A DNA stretch of 64,000 nt from Zelopaecilomyces penicillatus (lineage: Eukaryota; Ascomycota; Sordariomycetes; Hypocreales; Pseudodiploosporaceae), in NCBI GenBank assembly GCA_005765155.1, contig VCCP01000005.1:2170001-2234000 (forward strand), read 5' to 3'. Of this stretch, positions 1-13,490 are shown piece by piece. Position numbers and translations under genes: made by a program. A model generated the notes under the pieces. It was given only the letters and a program-made list of their open reading frames with translations. It was not told where the DNA came from and searched no databases. Numbering within the stretch: position 1 is the first letter of the stretch; each line of letters opens with the position of its first letter.

Positions 1-75
1 TGCTAAGCTATAGTAGGTCTAGCTACTAATCTTATAACAGATCAGGCTGTTATATAAAACCCGCCTATTTTAACA
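1..75 (-). repeat. Partial solo LTR (copia family, cut by window edge)
   Basis: The first 75 bases match the end of the LTR family seen at 43430-43904, including the palindromic block around TAGTAGGTCTAGCTACTA and the ending ...CCGCCTATTTTAACA. The rest lies outside the window. It keeps the ACA terminus that other copies have changed to ATA. The flanking bases actaa (76-80) would be one half of a target-site duplication; the other half cannot be seen. Confidence 0.85.
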
Positions 76-3000
76 ACTAATAATCAAGATAAGGGGATAT
101 CTTATTTACTTTACTATTAGAAGGATCAATTAATACCAGACTGATAATATAATACATTCAAGAGCATTTTTAAGCTATTATAAGGATCAGTCTAAGAAGA
201 ATCATTATAAGCACCCTTATAAGACCTTTCAATCAGTATGATCAGGAGATACCTCTAAGGATAATAGCCTAGAAATCTAGAAGTAAAAGAGCTAAGCTTA
301 TTTATTAAAAGACTTAAAATCTATAAAGCAGGGATATTATATATTATCCTAATTAAATAGTAAGGTATTATTAATTTCTTTTCTATTAGAATCTAATATT
401 ATAGAATATTAAACTATTAAGAGAAAAAATAAGAGAATATTTAATCCTAAGATAAGCTTCTATTTAAAATATATATAAAAGATAACTTATCTATTAAATA
501 TTAGATTAAAAAGGTAGGGTATTCTAAACTTATTAATTTCACTTAATTAAAATATAAATAAGTATAAAAAGAACTACTATAGATAATCAGCTTATATAGC
601 TTTTAATATTAATTATTTGATTAATAATAAGCAGTATTAGTTATATACTAACCCTTAGTTTTGCTTTTTTATATTATAGATTAATATTCTAATAGTTTAA
701 TTAATCTTAGGAAATATTTTTATCTCTCTTCTCTTTTTATAGATCTTATCCTTAATATTAAAAAAGCTTTTTATTTAAGAATAACCTTAATATTTTAGAA
801 ATAAGATACTATTTAATTATAATAATATAGAAACCATTATCCTTAACTTAAATATAATATCTATCCCTAAAAGAAAGATTTTATATTAATACTAGGATAT
901 AACTAATAAGATATTATTATATAAAAATCAAGATAACTCCTTCTTAAACTAGATATCCAAATACCTTTATAATAGAAAGCCTTTATTATTATTAGATCTT
1001 CTTAGTATATCACTAGCCTTTGATTTAAGTAAATACTCTCTATATTAAAGAAAAAGATCTTTAAATAGCTTTAACTCTATTATTAGAATTATTATTCCTA
1101 AGACTATTACCCTTAATATCCTTACTCTAAGCATTCCTTTACTTAATATAATATCTATTATAAATTCTAATAGTCCTTTCTTTAATAGACTAGATTTATA
1201 ATTAATTAATCAACTAAAGGATAATATTATTAAGAGTTTTTAATAAAGTATTATTAAGATTAATATCACTCTCTTTAATAATCTTAAGAATATCCTTATT
1301 ATAAATAAATCTAAAAGATATACTATTAACCTTAAGCTTATTAAATACTTTAATAGAATTAATATTATTAAATATCTTTTAAATTATAAGCTTAAGATAA
1401 AAGATAATAATATAATCGATAAAAAGAAATATAATTATTTTATATATTATATAATTAATATCTATAAAGATATTATCTAAGGATTTATTTATAATCTCTT
1501 ATAAATAAAAGCTAAAGAAGTATTAAAGAATTGTTTTTTTAAAGAAGACTTATAGTAATTAAGATTATATAAAGATTATTTAAAAGTACTTAAATAATAA
1601 TACTTAGAATCTATTAAAGATATTCTAGACTAGCTTAATAAGTATAGATTCTATATTTTTTAATATAATTTAAATTAAAAGGACTTAAAATCATTATCTT
1701 ATATATTATATAAGATTATATTAATAAGGCTTCTTATTAAGATTATCTAAGTAAATTCTATTAATAATCCTTATAAACTTAAGAAGATACTATATAAGCA
1801 GCTCTAAGGATACTTTAATAATTAAATAACTATTAGACTAGCTATTAAATAATATAAGACTTCTAATAATCTTAGGAACCAGGTAAATATAATTACTATC
1901 AGGGTAATACTTAATTAAGTTATTATAATAAAGAATCTAATTATATAGGATCTTTACTTTAAAGAAAAGTTCTTTTTAACTATTATTAAGACTATACCCC
2001 TTAAAGCCAAGCTTATAAATATAGAGAAGTTAACCAAGCTTATTAATAACCTTAAAATTAATATAATTACTAGAGAAGATATTACTTAAATAATCATTAA
2101 AATATAAGCAGATATCAATATATATATTAATAAGGATCTATAGTATAAAGGCCTAATAAGTTTTTTATCTAATTAAATAATATTTAATCTTAGTAATAAT
2201 AAGGATTTTAATATCTTCTCTCTCTAAAAGAGATAGGATAAGAATAATTATTAATACTATAACTTATTAAGCTATTTTCCCTTCTATTATAATAAATTAA
2301 TATATAATACTAAACTTAAGTTCTATATATATAATTTATATATTAAAATATTAAACTTAAAATATATTATAGACTAGAGTATAATTCCTTCTATTATTAT
2401 ATAATAATTCCTTAAGATAAAAGAATACTATTAAAAGCTTATAATAGCTTAGACTATTAACTTCCTTAATTATATAATTATATCCCTTATCCTTTTAATT
2501 AAAGCTAAAGCCTTTTAGTACTTTAAATAGATATTAAATAAATATAAAGGTATAATCTTTAGAAAATATATCCCTTATCTAGATCTTAAATAATAATCTA
2601 TAAAGTTATAATACTTAGATATTATATCTAATAAAAATATAATTTAAATTTCTTTTATATCACTCTCTTAATATAAAGATATAGAGAATCAAATAGTATT
2701 AATATATATAATTAATATAAATACTAATAAGAGAAAGAGATAGAGGGGTAATAATAGAGAGTTAATTAAACCTTTAACTATTATATATTAAGAGCTTACT
2801 CCTAAGGCTACCCTAATATTAGATAAGATAATACCTTCTAATCTAATAATTATATCTAAGAATATATTATAAATAATAGATTAAAGTATAAGACTTCCTT
2901 ATTATTAGTTAAAATTAAAGGAGACCTTACTTATAAAGATAATTATTATATTATTTTATATATTAATTGATCTTAATCTAGAGCTTAAAATAATTATAAG

Positions 3001-3464
3001 CTAGAATCTATTAGATTAGATTAAAGATATAATAAAAGTTCTCTATATCCTTAGGAATAGATTAAATAATCCTATATCTTTAATAAAGTTAAAGAATATA
3101 ATAGAAGCAATTCAAGTTTATCTATAGATAAGGTATAATAAAGCCTTCTTTAATAAGCTAATTAAATAACTATATATTAATATTATAGCTATAATTAAGA
3201 TATAAGAAGAAGCCTCTCTTAATTATAGCTAGTATTAAATAATATTATCCTATTAAGATTAAGATAATATAGATTTATCAGGCCTATATTATTTCTATAT
3301 TCCAGAACCGATTAAAGATAATCTTTATAATAATACAAGCTTCTCTTTTAATAAAGCATCTTATAAGATCACTTAAATATACTTAAATAGCTATTAATTA
3401 TCAAATATATAATAAATATCTAAGATTTAAATCAGGATTAATTCTTAAGAAAGAAAAGCAATAA

Positions 3465-6400
3465 ATATATTTATTAATTCAGGCTTTAAAGGTAATATTA
3501 TCTTAAAATCATTAGCTAAGAAATATAGGATTAAATATAATCTAATTAAGATTAAAATAATATTATTCTCTAGGTAAATCACTTAAATAATTAAAGAAAT
3601 AGAAATTTAACTCTATATAGGAATCACTTAGATATCCACTTATTTATATATAATATCAGATAGAGTTATAATACCCTTTATTCTAAGGATATTATTTATT
3701 AAAATAGCTAAGCTATTATTTAATTATTCTTAAAAGAATAGAGACTTATATATATAATATCAAATAGAGCAAGTATAAGTAATTACTCCTACTATAAATA
3801 CTATTTATTAAGAATAAAATAAACCTAACTCCTTAGAAAACTAAATATTAATTATATTATTAAAGGTATAGTTAATAATAAGGAATTAATTAATCTAGAA
3901 TAGCTCCTTAAGGATAATAAAGAAATACTAATAAAGCTTAACTCTAATAATAATAAAGTGATTATTAGGAGTATATTAATAGAGTCTATAAAGTAGTATA
4001 TTAAAGCTTTAGAAGTGGTTAAGGCTGAATTAAACTCCCTAAAGAAAAAAAAGAAATCTAAAAGAAGAGGAATATATTAATTATATAGTCCCCCTAAGAT
4101 ATATATCTATACCTTATATAAGAAGAAGACTAATAAAGTTAACCCTATTAATAATATTCCTTTAAATAGATCTATATTTAATAATAATCTATTTTAAAAA
4201 AAGAAGAAATAAAAGGAAATAAACAGAAGAATTAACTTAGATATACCCTTTATTAAATATATTATTCTAAAGTTCTCTAATATATCTAAGGGATCCTAAC
4301 TCTATAGAGAATACTTTAAGGAAATCCTCTCTTAAACTAAGAATATATTAACCTAATAGAAGATTAATATTTTCCTAGAGATTCTCTATAATAGAGAATA
4401 GGCTTTATCTTAATAATTTAAAGAAAGTAAAATACTTAATTTATTAATTATACCTCCTTAAGTTATTAAAGTGATTCCCTATTTAGCCTAATAGGTATAT
4501 TCTATTCTTATTCTATAAGAATTAGAAATAAAAGCTATAAAATTATTAAAGGTATACTTTAAGAATTATATATTAAAAGAGTCTTATATCTTCTATAGGA
4601 ATTAATATTTCTTTATTAAAAAAAAGAATAAAGGGCTTTATTTAATTAATACTATTATAAAATATAATACTATTACTCTTAGAGATATATTTATCCCTTT
4701 TAATATTAATTCCTTTAATAAAGACTTCTTTATATATATTATACTCTTATTATTAGATTTCTTTTCTAGCTATAATTAAGTTCTATTAGATAAAAAGAGT
4801 AGAGATCTTATTATATTTTCTTTTATTATTAATCTTTTAAGGATATATATACTCTTTTAGGATATTATAAATTCTATAGCCTAGTTTATAAGAATTATAA
4901 TTTAGATATTATTTAATCTTATCTTAGATATCTATAAACCCTTTCTTAATAATATTATTATATATAGGCTATAATCTACTTATAATAATAAAGAGATTCT
5001 TCCTAGGGTATAGAAATATATATTTAAGTATTTATAGAACCTTAATAAAATTCTTTTTTATATTAAGCTCTTTAAATATATAATATTAAAAGGGAAATCA
5101 AGATATTATTAAAATATAATTATTATTATTAGATTTCTCTATAGGATATCTAAAAGGAAATTAATTAAAAAGAAGATTATTAAGATCCTAGAATAGCTTA
5201 CCTATTATAATATAATAGATATTAAAGCCTTTCTTAGATTTATTAGCTATTATTAAATTTGGATATATAACTTTATTATTATTACTCTTTCTTTTACTAC
5301 CCTATTATAAAAGAAAGCCTCTTAGAAGTAAAGAGGATTATAATTAAAGATAATAATTAAGCTTAGGAATATAATAATAATTATCTTTATTCTAATATTA
5401 CTTAATCTTTTTAAAGAAAGTAGAGAAATTATATTTATAATAGATACTAGCCTTAAAGGATAAGAAATAGTTTTAATATAAATCCTAGATAGGTAATAAT
5501 ACTTAATTAGATTCAAAAGCGATTATTAGAATAAGGCTAAATATAGCTATAATATAATAAAGCAAGAGTATAAGGCTATTCTCTTTATACTTTAAAGGCT
5601 TAGAGGATATATCTATAATATATAATTTACTTTAAAGATAGATATATATATCCTTATATACTAGCTTAATAATACTATTTATAATATATTAGATAATCTT
5701 ATTACCTATTAAATCAGCTATATTATATTATTTGATTTTATTATTAAATATATTCCTAGGAAAAATAATAATATAATAAATAGACTTTCTTAGAAAGGAT
5801 TAGAGCTATTTAATTAAATAAATACTAAAATCGATAGGGATTTAAAGGATATAATTAATATATATCTTAGGTTAATATAATTAAATATACTAGAATCTGG
5901 ATATTCTATAGAGTCCTAGTAGGTTATTAGATTCCTATATTTACTAAAGAGACTATTTAATCTTAATAAAGTGCAATTTAGAACACTATATCAGAAAGCT
6001 TAGAGATTCTTTATTAAGGATAGGAAACTTTAATTAAGATCAACTTATAAAAGAAACTATTCTATATTAGTTATTAATAACTTATCTATCTATAAGAAAT
6101 TAATAATAAGCTATTATATAGCCTAAGGGTATAAAGGTAAAGCGATTATCTTTAAAACTCTTTCTAATAGGTACTATTAAGGAAAGATATAGAATAATAT
6201 TTCCTTAGTTATAATCTACTACCCTAAGTATCAAAAGTTTATACTATAATAAGATAGAGAATTAGTAATTCTAATATTACCTAAGCAGCTAATATTAAAA
6301 GTATACTTTAATTTATAATATATACTATCTAATTATAGTATAAACTTCCTTATAAAAGCTTATTATAACTTAATCAGATAGATAGAAGTTTAATCAATAT

Positions 6401-7700
6401 AGCAGATCAACTTAAGGGCTATAACTAGATTTATTATAACCTTAATATAGCAATATAGATTTATACTTTATATAATCATTAATAATGGATCTAAAATAAA
6501 AGGGCTTCTTCCTTAGATATTATTTAATTAGGGTATAAAATATATTTAAATATCTAAGTATAATCCTATAATTAATTCTATAATTAAAGTTGATTATTAA
6601 AGCCTTATATCTATAATAATAAAGATATTAGAAGGGGACTCTAAATAAATAAGATATCTTAAAGTAGCTATTCTTATAGATAGAACTATAATCAAATCAT
6701 CTTATAGCTTCTCTACCTTTTATCTTATTATTAAAATAGGCGGGTTTTATATAACAGCCTGACCTGTTATAAGATTAGTAGCTAGACCTACTATAGCTTA
6801 GCAGCTAAACCTGCTATAGCCCTAGCAGCCAGATCTGCTATAAGGTAGCAGCCTGACCTGCAATAAGACCTAAAAAGCCCGTGCAGCCTGACCTGCTATA
6901 TCAGGCTAGACTAGTAAAATAAGGGCTTATCCCTTATACCCCTCCCTTTCTTATTATTTGGAATGCTTAGAAATCTAAAGAAATATTATTTGGAATTCTT
7001 AAATAATTCTAAATAATCCTAGTATTATTTAGATATATAAGATAGCTGGATTCCTAGTTGAATCCTGCTTTCTTTCTCTATCAGCAATTCAATCACTTCT
7101 TTCTTCTTTTCTACAGACTTCACTCCGGATAACTATTCGCTGCCTTTCTTCCACTGCTATCACTACTAGCTTTAGTTATAACTTTATACTATAAATTGCA
7201 ATACTTATATATAGGTAGAATCCTATCTTATTATTTAAAGTTAAATTCCTAATATAAAGGCTTATTAATTAGGATATTATTATTAATACTAAGGACTTAT
7301 TTAAGTCTTATATCTAAATACTAGAAAGAAGATTAGAAGATATAATAAAGATTAGAGAAAAGATAATTAACTTTAGGAAGAAGCTAACAATAAGAATAGA
7401 TACTATTAATAAATATATACTTTAATCAGAATATAATTAACTAATACTAAATAACCTAATACTTATATATAATATACCTAAAAAGCAGGATAAATCCTAT
7501 ATAGTAAAGATAATAATATATTAATATAGCCTATATTAGATTGCTTTATAAGCAGATATTATTAAAGTATATATACTTTATATAATAGATAGGATTCTCC
7601 TAAATAAGACCTATTTTAGAAACTATCTAAAGAAGTTTATTAAAGATAAATATAGCTAATAGATATCTAATATTAATATATAGCTCTTTAAACCTAAAGA
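3465..7700 (+). pseudogene. gypsy-1 pol relic (protease, RT, RNase H, integrase)
   Basis: Landmarks seen in translation: protease-like INSGFKGNIILKSLAKK near 3475; RT with FIKKKNKGLYLIN near 4610, LLLDFFSSYN near 4750 and the catalytic box FLNN near 4945 (family usual FLDD); AFLGFISYY near 5230, the RT/RNase H linker; RNase H/thumb FIIDTSLKG near 5435; DFIIKYIPRKNNNIINRLS near 5735; integrase zinc region and core from about 5900, with KSSYSFSTFYLIY at the site where the solo LTR sits. Order and spacing fit Ty3/gypsy Pol (RT before integrase). Both catalytic Asp codons of RT have become AAT, so the enzyme is dead apart from the stop codons. Confidence 0.75.
6729..7203 (+). repeat. Solo LTR, copia family, inserted in gypsy-1 integrase
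   Basis: 475 bp, from TATTAAAATAGGCGGG to GCAATA, nearly identical to 36237-36711 and, reversed, to 43430-43904. It is flanked by perfect 5-bp direct repeats cttat (6724-6728 and 7204-7208), the target-site duplication expected of an LTR retrotransposon. No internal region remains, so it arose by LTR-LTR recombination. Removing it and one cttat rejoins the gypsy-1 integrase frame (…FYLIY…). It keeps far more CpA and CpG than the DNA around it. Its first 160 bases hold tandem ~23-bp palindromic units of the type AGCAGCCTGACCTGCT. Confidence 0.93.
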
Positions 7701-8290
7701 TAAATAAGAACTATATAAGGAAAAGAAAGAGCTAGGATTATTAGACCCTCTTATATACTTTAACTTATCTATTAATCAAATAATACCCTAAGACTCTAAC
7801 TCTAATACTAATCTTAAAGAAGATTTCCTAGACTTATTATTAGCTATTAAACCTTAATTTAAAATTATAATCCCTAGCCTAACCCAATATCAGAAGAGTA
7901 TATATTAACTATATTTACTTTAGATATATATATAATTTCTTATATACTTAAATCAAGGATTTCCTAGCTTGAATTCTATTTAAAAATCCTTAATAGGGAG
8001 GATTTTAATAATATTTCTTAAAAGGTATAATAAATTTTACTCTTTATATATAATATTCCACTACTAATATATAAACCAATCATATTAAACCAATTATAAT
8101 AGATAATTAATACTCTTAAATCTTAATTATAATAATTAAACTATTTCTATATTAATAATTAAATAATCCTTATTGATCTTATTCCTTTATAATCTTTCCT
8201 TAATCTATATTAATCTGATTTTACTATACCCTTAAGCATAGACTTACTCTTAGATCCACCCTATACCTATACTAACCAGGACCAAACAAA

Positions 8291-11200
8291 GCTTATACTT
8301 ATATACCCAAAACCTTTCCTTTTACTCCAAAAAACTTATTGAATTCCTATTAAAAATAGGAGTTCTTATAAATCATTTTAGCACTATAATATTATCTTTC
8401 TTTAACTTTCCTACTTATATAAATCCCTTCCTTATTTTATTATATATATATTTTATAATATTATATTAAATTAATTATATTCTTTTATTAATTTACTTTA
8501 TTTTATAAAGATTAATTAATATCTTTAAAAGCTAATTTATTTATTAATATTAAATTATCTGGATTATATAATTAATACTATTATCCTAAAAATCAATTTA
8601 CTCTATCCCTTTTAAACTAAATCTATATCCTAATAATTAAGGAACTATTTGATTTTATTTATATCTATTAAATCCTATTAGGGTTTTTCTTTATTATCTT
8701 ATTTATATTCTATTTTATTATATACTTAACCTTTAAAGTTAATAATTAATATTTCTATAGGTAAGGAGTAATAGATATATTTAAGAAATCTAGAATAATT
8801 GGTCTCTTTGATTCTTTGATCTAGTCCTTTCCTAAGAAAGTTATTTACTTTCTCTTATCCTTTAGCTTGGATTAATAGCTATAAAGTCCTCTCTACCTAT
8901 AGTTTATATATCTATTCTATTTATAATTTAAATAATATCTATTATACTTATCTAAGATTAAAATATATAGATAATATAGCTATATAATATACTCTCTAAT
9001 AATTATAATAATAATTAAAAAGGATTATATATAATAAGAATATAGGATTAGATTAATAATCTTATAATAATTAATAAATAAAAAGTAGATTCTCTCTTTT
9101 TATTTTATTAAGGTATTAAAGAAATATCTATAAATATATTCTATTTTAGTTAATATAAATATAGGGTAAGATACTTAGGTTTTTATAATAGATTTTAGTA
9201 TAGGATATTCTTAAGTACTATAGAGATTGCCTTTCTAAAAGTATTATTTAGGACTTTAACTCTTAGCTAGCTATATAAGAGTACTAGATATATCTTTTAT
9301 AAACTTAATAGTAAAGGATATCTTATAATAGAGAGGGTAATTTATTTAATCTATATTTATCCCTCTTAGAATCTATACTTTAAATATCTTTTAAATCTAA
9401 AAATAAAAAAGAGGATTAATATTAATTTATAAAGATTAAATAATATTAAATCAGAAAGGCCTTATAACTTACTACTACTTCTATTATAAAAGATAGTTTA
9501 ATACTACTAAAGAACTTAATATAATTATTCTATAATAAGATAACTTTATAAGTAATTATACTATATAAAATAATTATATTTATAATAAAACTAATATTAA
9601 AGAGCTAAGAATAAATATTACTTTAACTAGTTTTTATAATTAAATAATATCTATATTAAAAATCTAAAAAGAATAAGAGATAGATTAATAATCCTAAAGT
9701 TAAAATAGCTAAGTTATAAGATAAAGAAGGAAAAGTTATAAAAGCTAGAAGATAGCCTCTCTAAAAAGTATATAAACAAAAATATATATCATTTATTAGC
9801 TATAAATTACTATTAAGTATAATAAAAAGCTATACTTTAAAGAAAGAGCTATCTATAATAAAAGATATCTTTAATTAAGTGATTATATATAATTATAAAG
9901 GATTATTAATTCAAATCCTTATATACTTATAAAGCTCCCTTTTATAAAGAGATACCTTATATATATCACTCCCTTTCATCTCTATTACCTTCTTTTAGTA
10001 TCTATATTATCTTATTTTATTCTCTTAACCTTTACTATTATTTAATTATATCTTTATTTAATTCCTTATTAATATATAATATTAAAATAATAAAGAACTT
10101 CTAGATTATTTATATCCTTCCTTTAGATAAGTATTAAAAATATAAGCCTTATTATTATTATAGAAGTAATATAGCTTAAAGAAGATATAGATTTATTTTA
10201 TAAATATACTAATAAATATACTATATTTATAATAAACCTAGGGTTTTCTAAGTAACCCTGCTTTATAATCCCTTAATAAGACTAGTCTAATCCACTATTA
10301 ACCCTTTCTTAGAATTTTAATATAAATACCCTAGATTTAATAGTATATAGCCTTATCTCTATTATATAGCTATTTCCTTAAAGCCTATAAGAATAGAATT
10401 AGAGCGATTATCTAATCAAGCTTTATTAATTATTATATATATTAAAGAATAAAGATTAGGCTATTAATTTTATATTATATCCTCTGCTTTAAATTATACT
10501 CTATAGTATCTTTAATAATATATCTATAGCCTCTAGAGTAATACATATTTTTAAATTAAAGAAATACTTCTATATATATATAGATCTCCTTAATATTTTA
10601 TATAAGTTTAGATCTTATAATTATCTAATACTTAATATCTATAATTGTCTTAATAGGCTAGCTACCTTCTATAAGAATATATTTAATAAATGATTCTTTA
10701 TTAGATTTATTAATTATAAGAATATATATTAGTATTTCTTTATTTAAGATTGATTTAAAGGCTAGCTTTATATCTTTAATTTATAAATAGATAGATAAAT
10801 ATATTATATTAAAGAGTTTATATATTTATAAAGATAAATGCTTTATAAGCTTAATCTCCTTTATAACTTTATATTTATTACTATTATATATATAAAGTAA
10901 ATATAAGATTAGGAGTATAACTATCTATCTTTCTTTTAGGTTTATATTATTATTAAAGGATTAATTAGATTTTACCCTTATCTTAATTAGATTAGAGAAG
11001 ATTTAAATAAGATTAAATAGTCTTATAATAATATATTTTACTTACTCCCTAATAATCTCTTCTATTTATTATTAAGAGATTAATATCTATTTAATAGTTT
11101 AAATCAGTCTATATCTAGCTATATACTTAGAGTAAGGAGTACTATATTATATCTTATTATTAATAAATTAAATATAGCTAAATACTTATAAAGCTTTTAT

Positions 11201-12500
11201 TATACTACCCTATAAGATCTTAATAATCAAATAATCTATAACTAAGGTATAAATAAAATACTTTATTTTATTTACCTAGAAGATATTATATTATTCTTAA
11301 TTAATAGGTATACCTTATCTATACTATATAATAACTCTAGAGTCTTCTATATACCTATAGGAAATAGCCTACTTATATCATTTATATAGACTATTATAAT
11401 ACTACCTATTTACTTTATTAAAGTATAGAAATCTATACTCTTTAAAGCTATTATTAATTAATAATTAAATAATAAATTTAAGTATAATAAGATAATCAAG
11501 CTTAAAATAATTAAGACTATTAATATAATTATTATTAAGAAAGCTAAATTAATTATAATTTAGCCTAATAATAATCAAGTAATAATACTCTAATAATATT
11601 CTCTAGGAGCTAATAAAAATAGATTATTTATTATTTATTTAATTTCTAAGCTTTTATCTAGATTTAATTTATTTATATATAATAGTACTAAGAATACTTA
11701 AGGATTACTTAATTAAGATTTATTAAATAAGGAATTAGAGTTAATATTAATATAGCTTATATTATATTTAAATCCCTAGAAATAGATTATCTTTAAGGAA
11801 TAGATAGTTAAGTTAACTTCTTTAAATACCCCTATAACCAACTTAGATAAGGATACTAATACTTCTAGGGATATTATTATAACCCTAAGGTAGTTTATCA
11901 ATAGGAATCCAAGTAAGATATCTTAATTAGATAATAGATATCTTTCTTATAAGTAGACTAATCCTCTTAATAAAGAAAAGAGAAATCTAGAAAAGAAGTA
12001 AAGAAACTAATAAAAGGAATTAGACCCTTAGCCCCCTCTATACTATATACTATTAATTCAATCTATAAGATATAAGAGAGAGACCATTACTTAAATAAGC
12101 ATTGGTTTACCTTTATAATACTTAGGAGTAGTAGGGTATACTATAATTATTAAATTTACTAAGAAGATAGATAATATATTCCTTATTAAAAGGCTTATAC
12201 TATATATTAAATACTTTAATAATTATATTAGTCTTTATTCTAGTAGAATAGTTATAGAAGGGACCCTTTAATATGTCAAAGAGATAATAAAAGCTTCCTT
12301 TAATAAGCTAATAATTTAAGCTATTTAATTTAATAGATCTAAATACTATACTATATAAGTATAACTAGTAATATCTCTATCTATAGGTTAAGTAATAGAG
12401 TTAAATACTTTAGGGATATTAAGGGAGTTAAAGGGATTAAATATTAAGGAAATACTTAATTAAGGATAGATAAGATAAAAGAAGTAAAGTATATATATAT
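8291..12500 (+). pseudogene. Unidentified RIP-degraded reading frame(s), probably transposon-derived
   Basis: From about 9100 to 12480 the + strand reads as long stretches of plausible protein if TAA/TAG are taken as mutated Gln/Trp codons. Examples are KYRVRYLGFYNRF near 9160, INKLNIAKYLQSFYYTTL near 11160 and GLPLQYLGVVGYTIIIKF near 12110. I recognise no RT, integrase, transposase or helicase motif. It lies next to gypsy-1 but shows no continuity with it. It could be the coding region of a DNA transposon or a lost host gene family. The limits are approximate, and 8291-8800 shows nothing definite. Confidence 0.4.
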
Positions 12501-12990
12501 AGGTATCTAAAGATTATATTTAAATACTATTACTTGATTGGTTATAAATATTATCTGATTTAATAATAGGGTTATCTTTAATATTCACTAAGAGGGTTTT
12601 AATAGCTAGATTAAATATATCCCCTTATTAGTTAATTAAGCTATAGCTATATAAGCTGCACTTAGGGGGATTGAACTATATAAATAGATAGGCTATACCT
12701 AGGCTATTTAAATAGGCAGATATTATTAAATTCAAGTTTTTTTTTCCCTTTCTATCTAAGAATTTTCTAATATATTCAAAAGACTAGCTATTAAAAAGCT
12801 ATCTTCTTTATCTAATCAGTTATAGGATGATCAATTAATCCCTTAAGTTTAATTCATTATATCGCCGCTTCATAGCTTTTCTTGCCTATTCAATCCTTGT
12901 AGACTATGCTGGCTATATAACTACCCTAAAATCACCCTGCAGTTCTATGGGTGGTATTGGTGTTGTTATATATATTACTTTCCTCTTATT
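12500..12990. repeat. Tandem repeat unit 1 (~490 bp), less mutated copy
   Basis: This unit and the next align over their whole length at an offset of 491 bp (aagattatatttaaatac starts at 12510 and again at 13001). Unit 1 keeps more C and G, including gccgcttcatag and ccctgcagttctatgggtgg. Shared landmarks are attaagctatagctatataa, gactagctattaaaaagc and the end tatatatattac..ccttattaaa. A third relative is at 19098-19504. It could be an LTR-type or MITE-type repeat duplicated in tandem; no coding potential is seen. Confidence 0.75.
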
Positions 12991-13490
12991 AAAGTATTTA
13001 AAGATTATATTTAAATACTATTATTTAATTGATTATAAATATTACTTAATTTAATAATAGGGTTATTTTTAATATTTATTAAAAGGGTTTTAATAATTAA
13101 ATTAAATATACCCCTTTATTAATTAATTAAGCTATAGTTATATAAACTATACTTAAAAGGATTAAATTATATAAGTAGATAGGCTATACCCAGGCTATTT
13201 AAACAGGCAGATAGTATTAAATTTAAGTTTTTCCCTCTTTTACTTAAGAATTTTTTAGTATATTTAAAAAACTAGCTATTAAAAAGCTATCTTTTTTATT
13301 TAATTAATTATAGGATAATTAATTAATCCCTTAAGTTTAATTTATTATATCACTGCTTTATAGCTTTTCTTATTTATTTAATCCTTATAGATTATACTGG
13401 TTATATAATTACCTTAAAATCATCCTATAGTTCTATAGATAGTATTAGTATTATTATATATATTGTTTTCCCCTTATTAAACTATTTATT
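12991..13490. repeat. Tandem repeat unit 2 (~490 bp), more mutated copy
   Basis: Direct-repeat partner of unit 1. Almost all differences are C to T or G to A relative to unit 1 (for example gccgcttcat versus actgctttat), although a few sites are mutated only in unit 1 (caggctatttaaacaggc is kept here). Both copies were therefore hit independently after duplication. It ends with ccccttattaaactattta. Confidence 0.75.

Larger units (their letters stand above)
76..8290 (+). mobile_element. RIP-degraded Ty3/gypsy retrotransposon (gypsy-1), split by a solo LTR
   Basis: Read on the + strand with TAA/TAG allowed at former Gln/Trp codons, this stretch gives gypsy Pol in the usual order: protease near 3470-3600, reverse transcriptase about 4260-5000, the linker and RNase H about 5150-5770, and integrase from about 5880 through 6728, resuming after the solo LTR at 7204 and running to about 7700. 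The part before 3400 would be Gag and leader but is too degraded to prove. I did not find its own LTRs; the 5' one may lie left of the window. The right limit near 8290 is approximate. It cannot be active: stops occur every few codons. Confidence 0.75.

Noticed and set aside
5322..5516. 64-codon minus-strand frame in gypsy-1
   Set aside because: It lies antisense to the recognisable RNase H region of gypsy-1 and is low-complexity; a chance frame.
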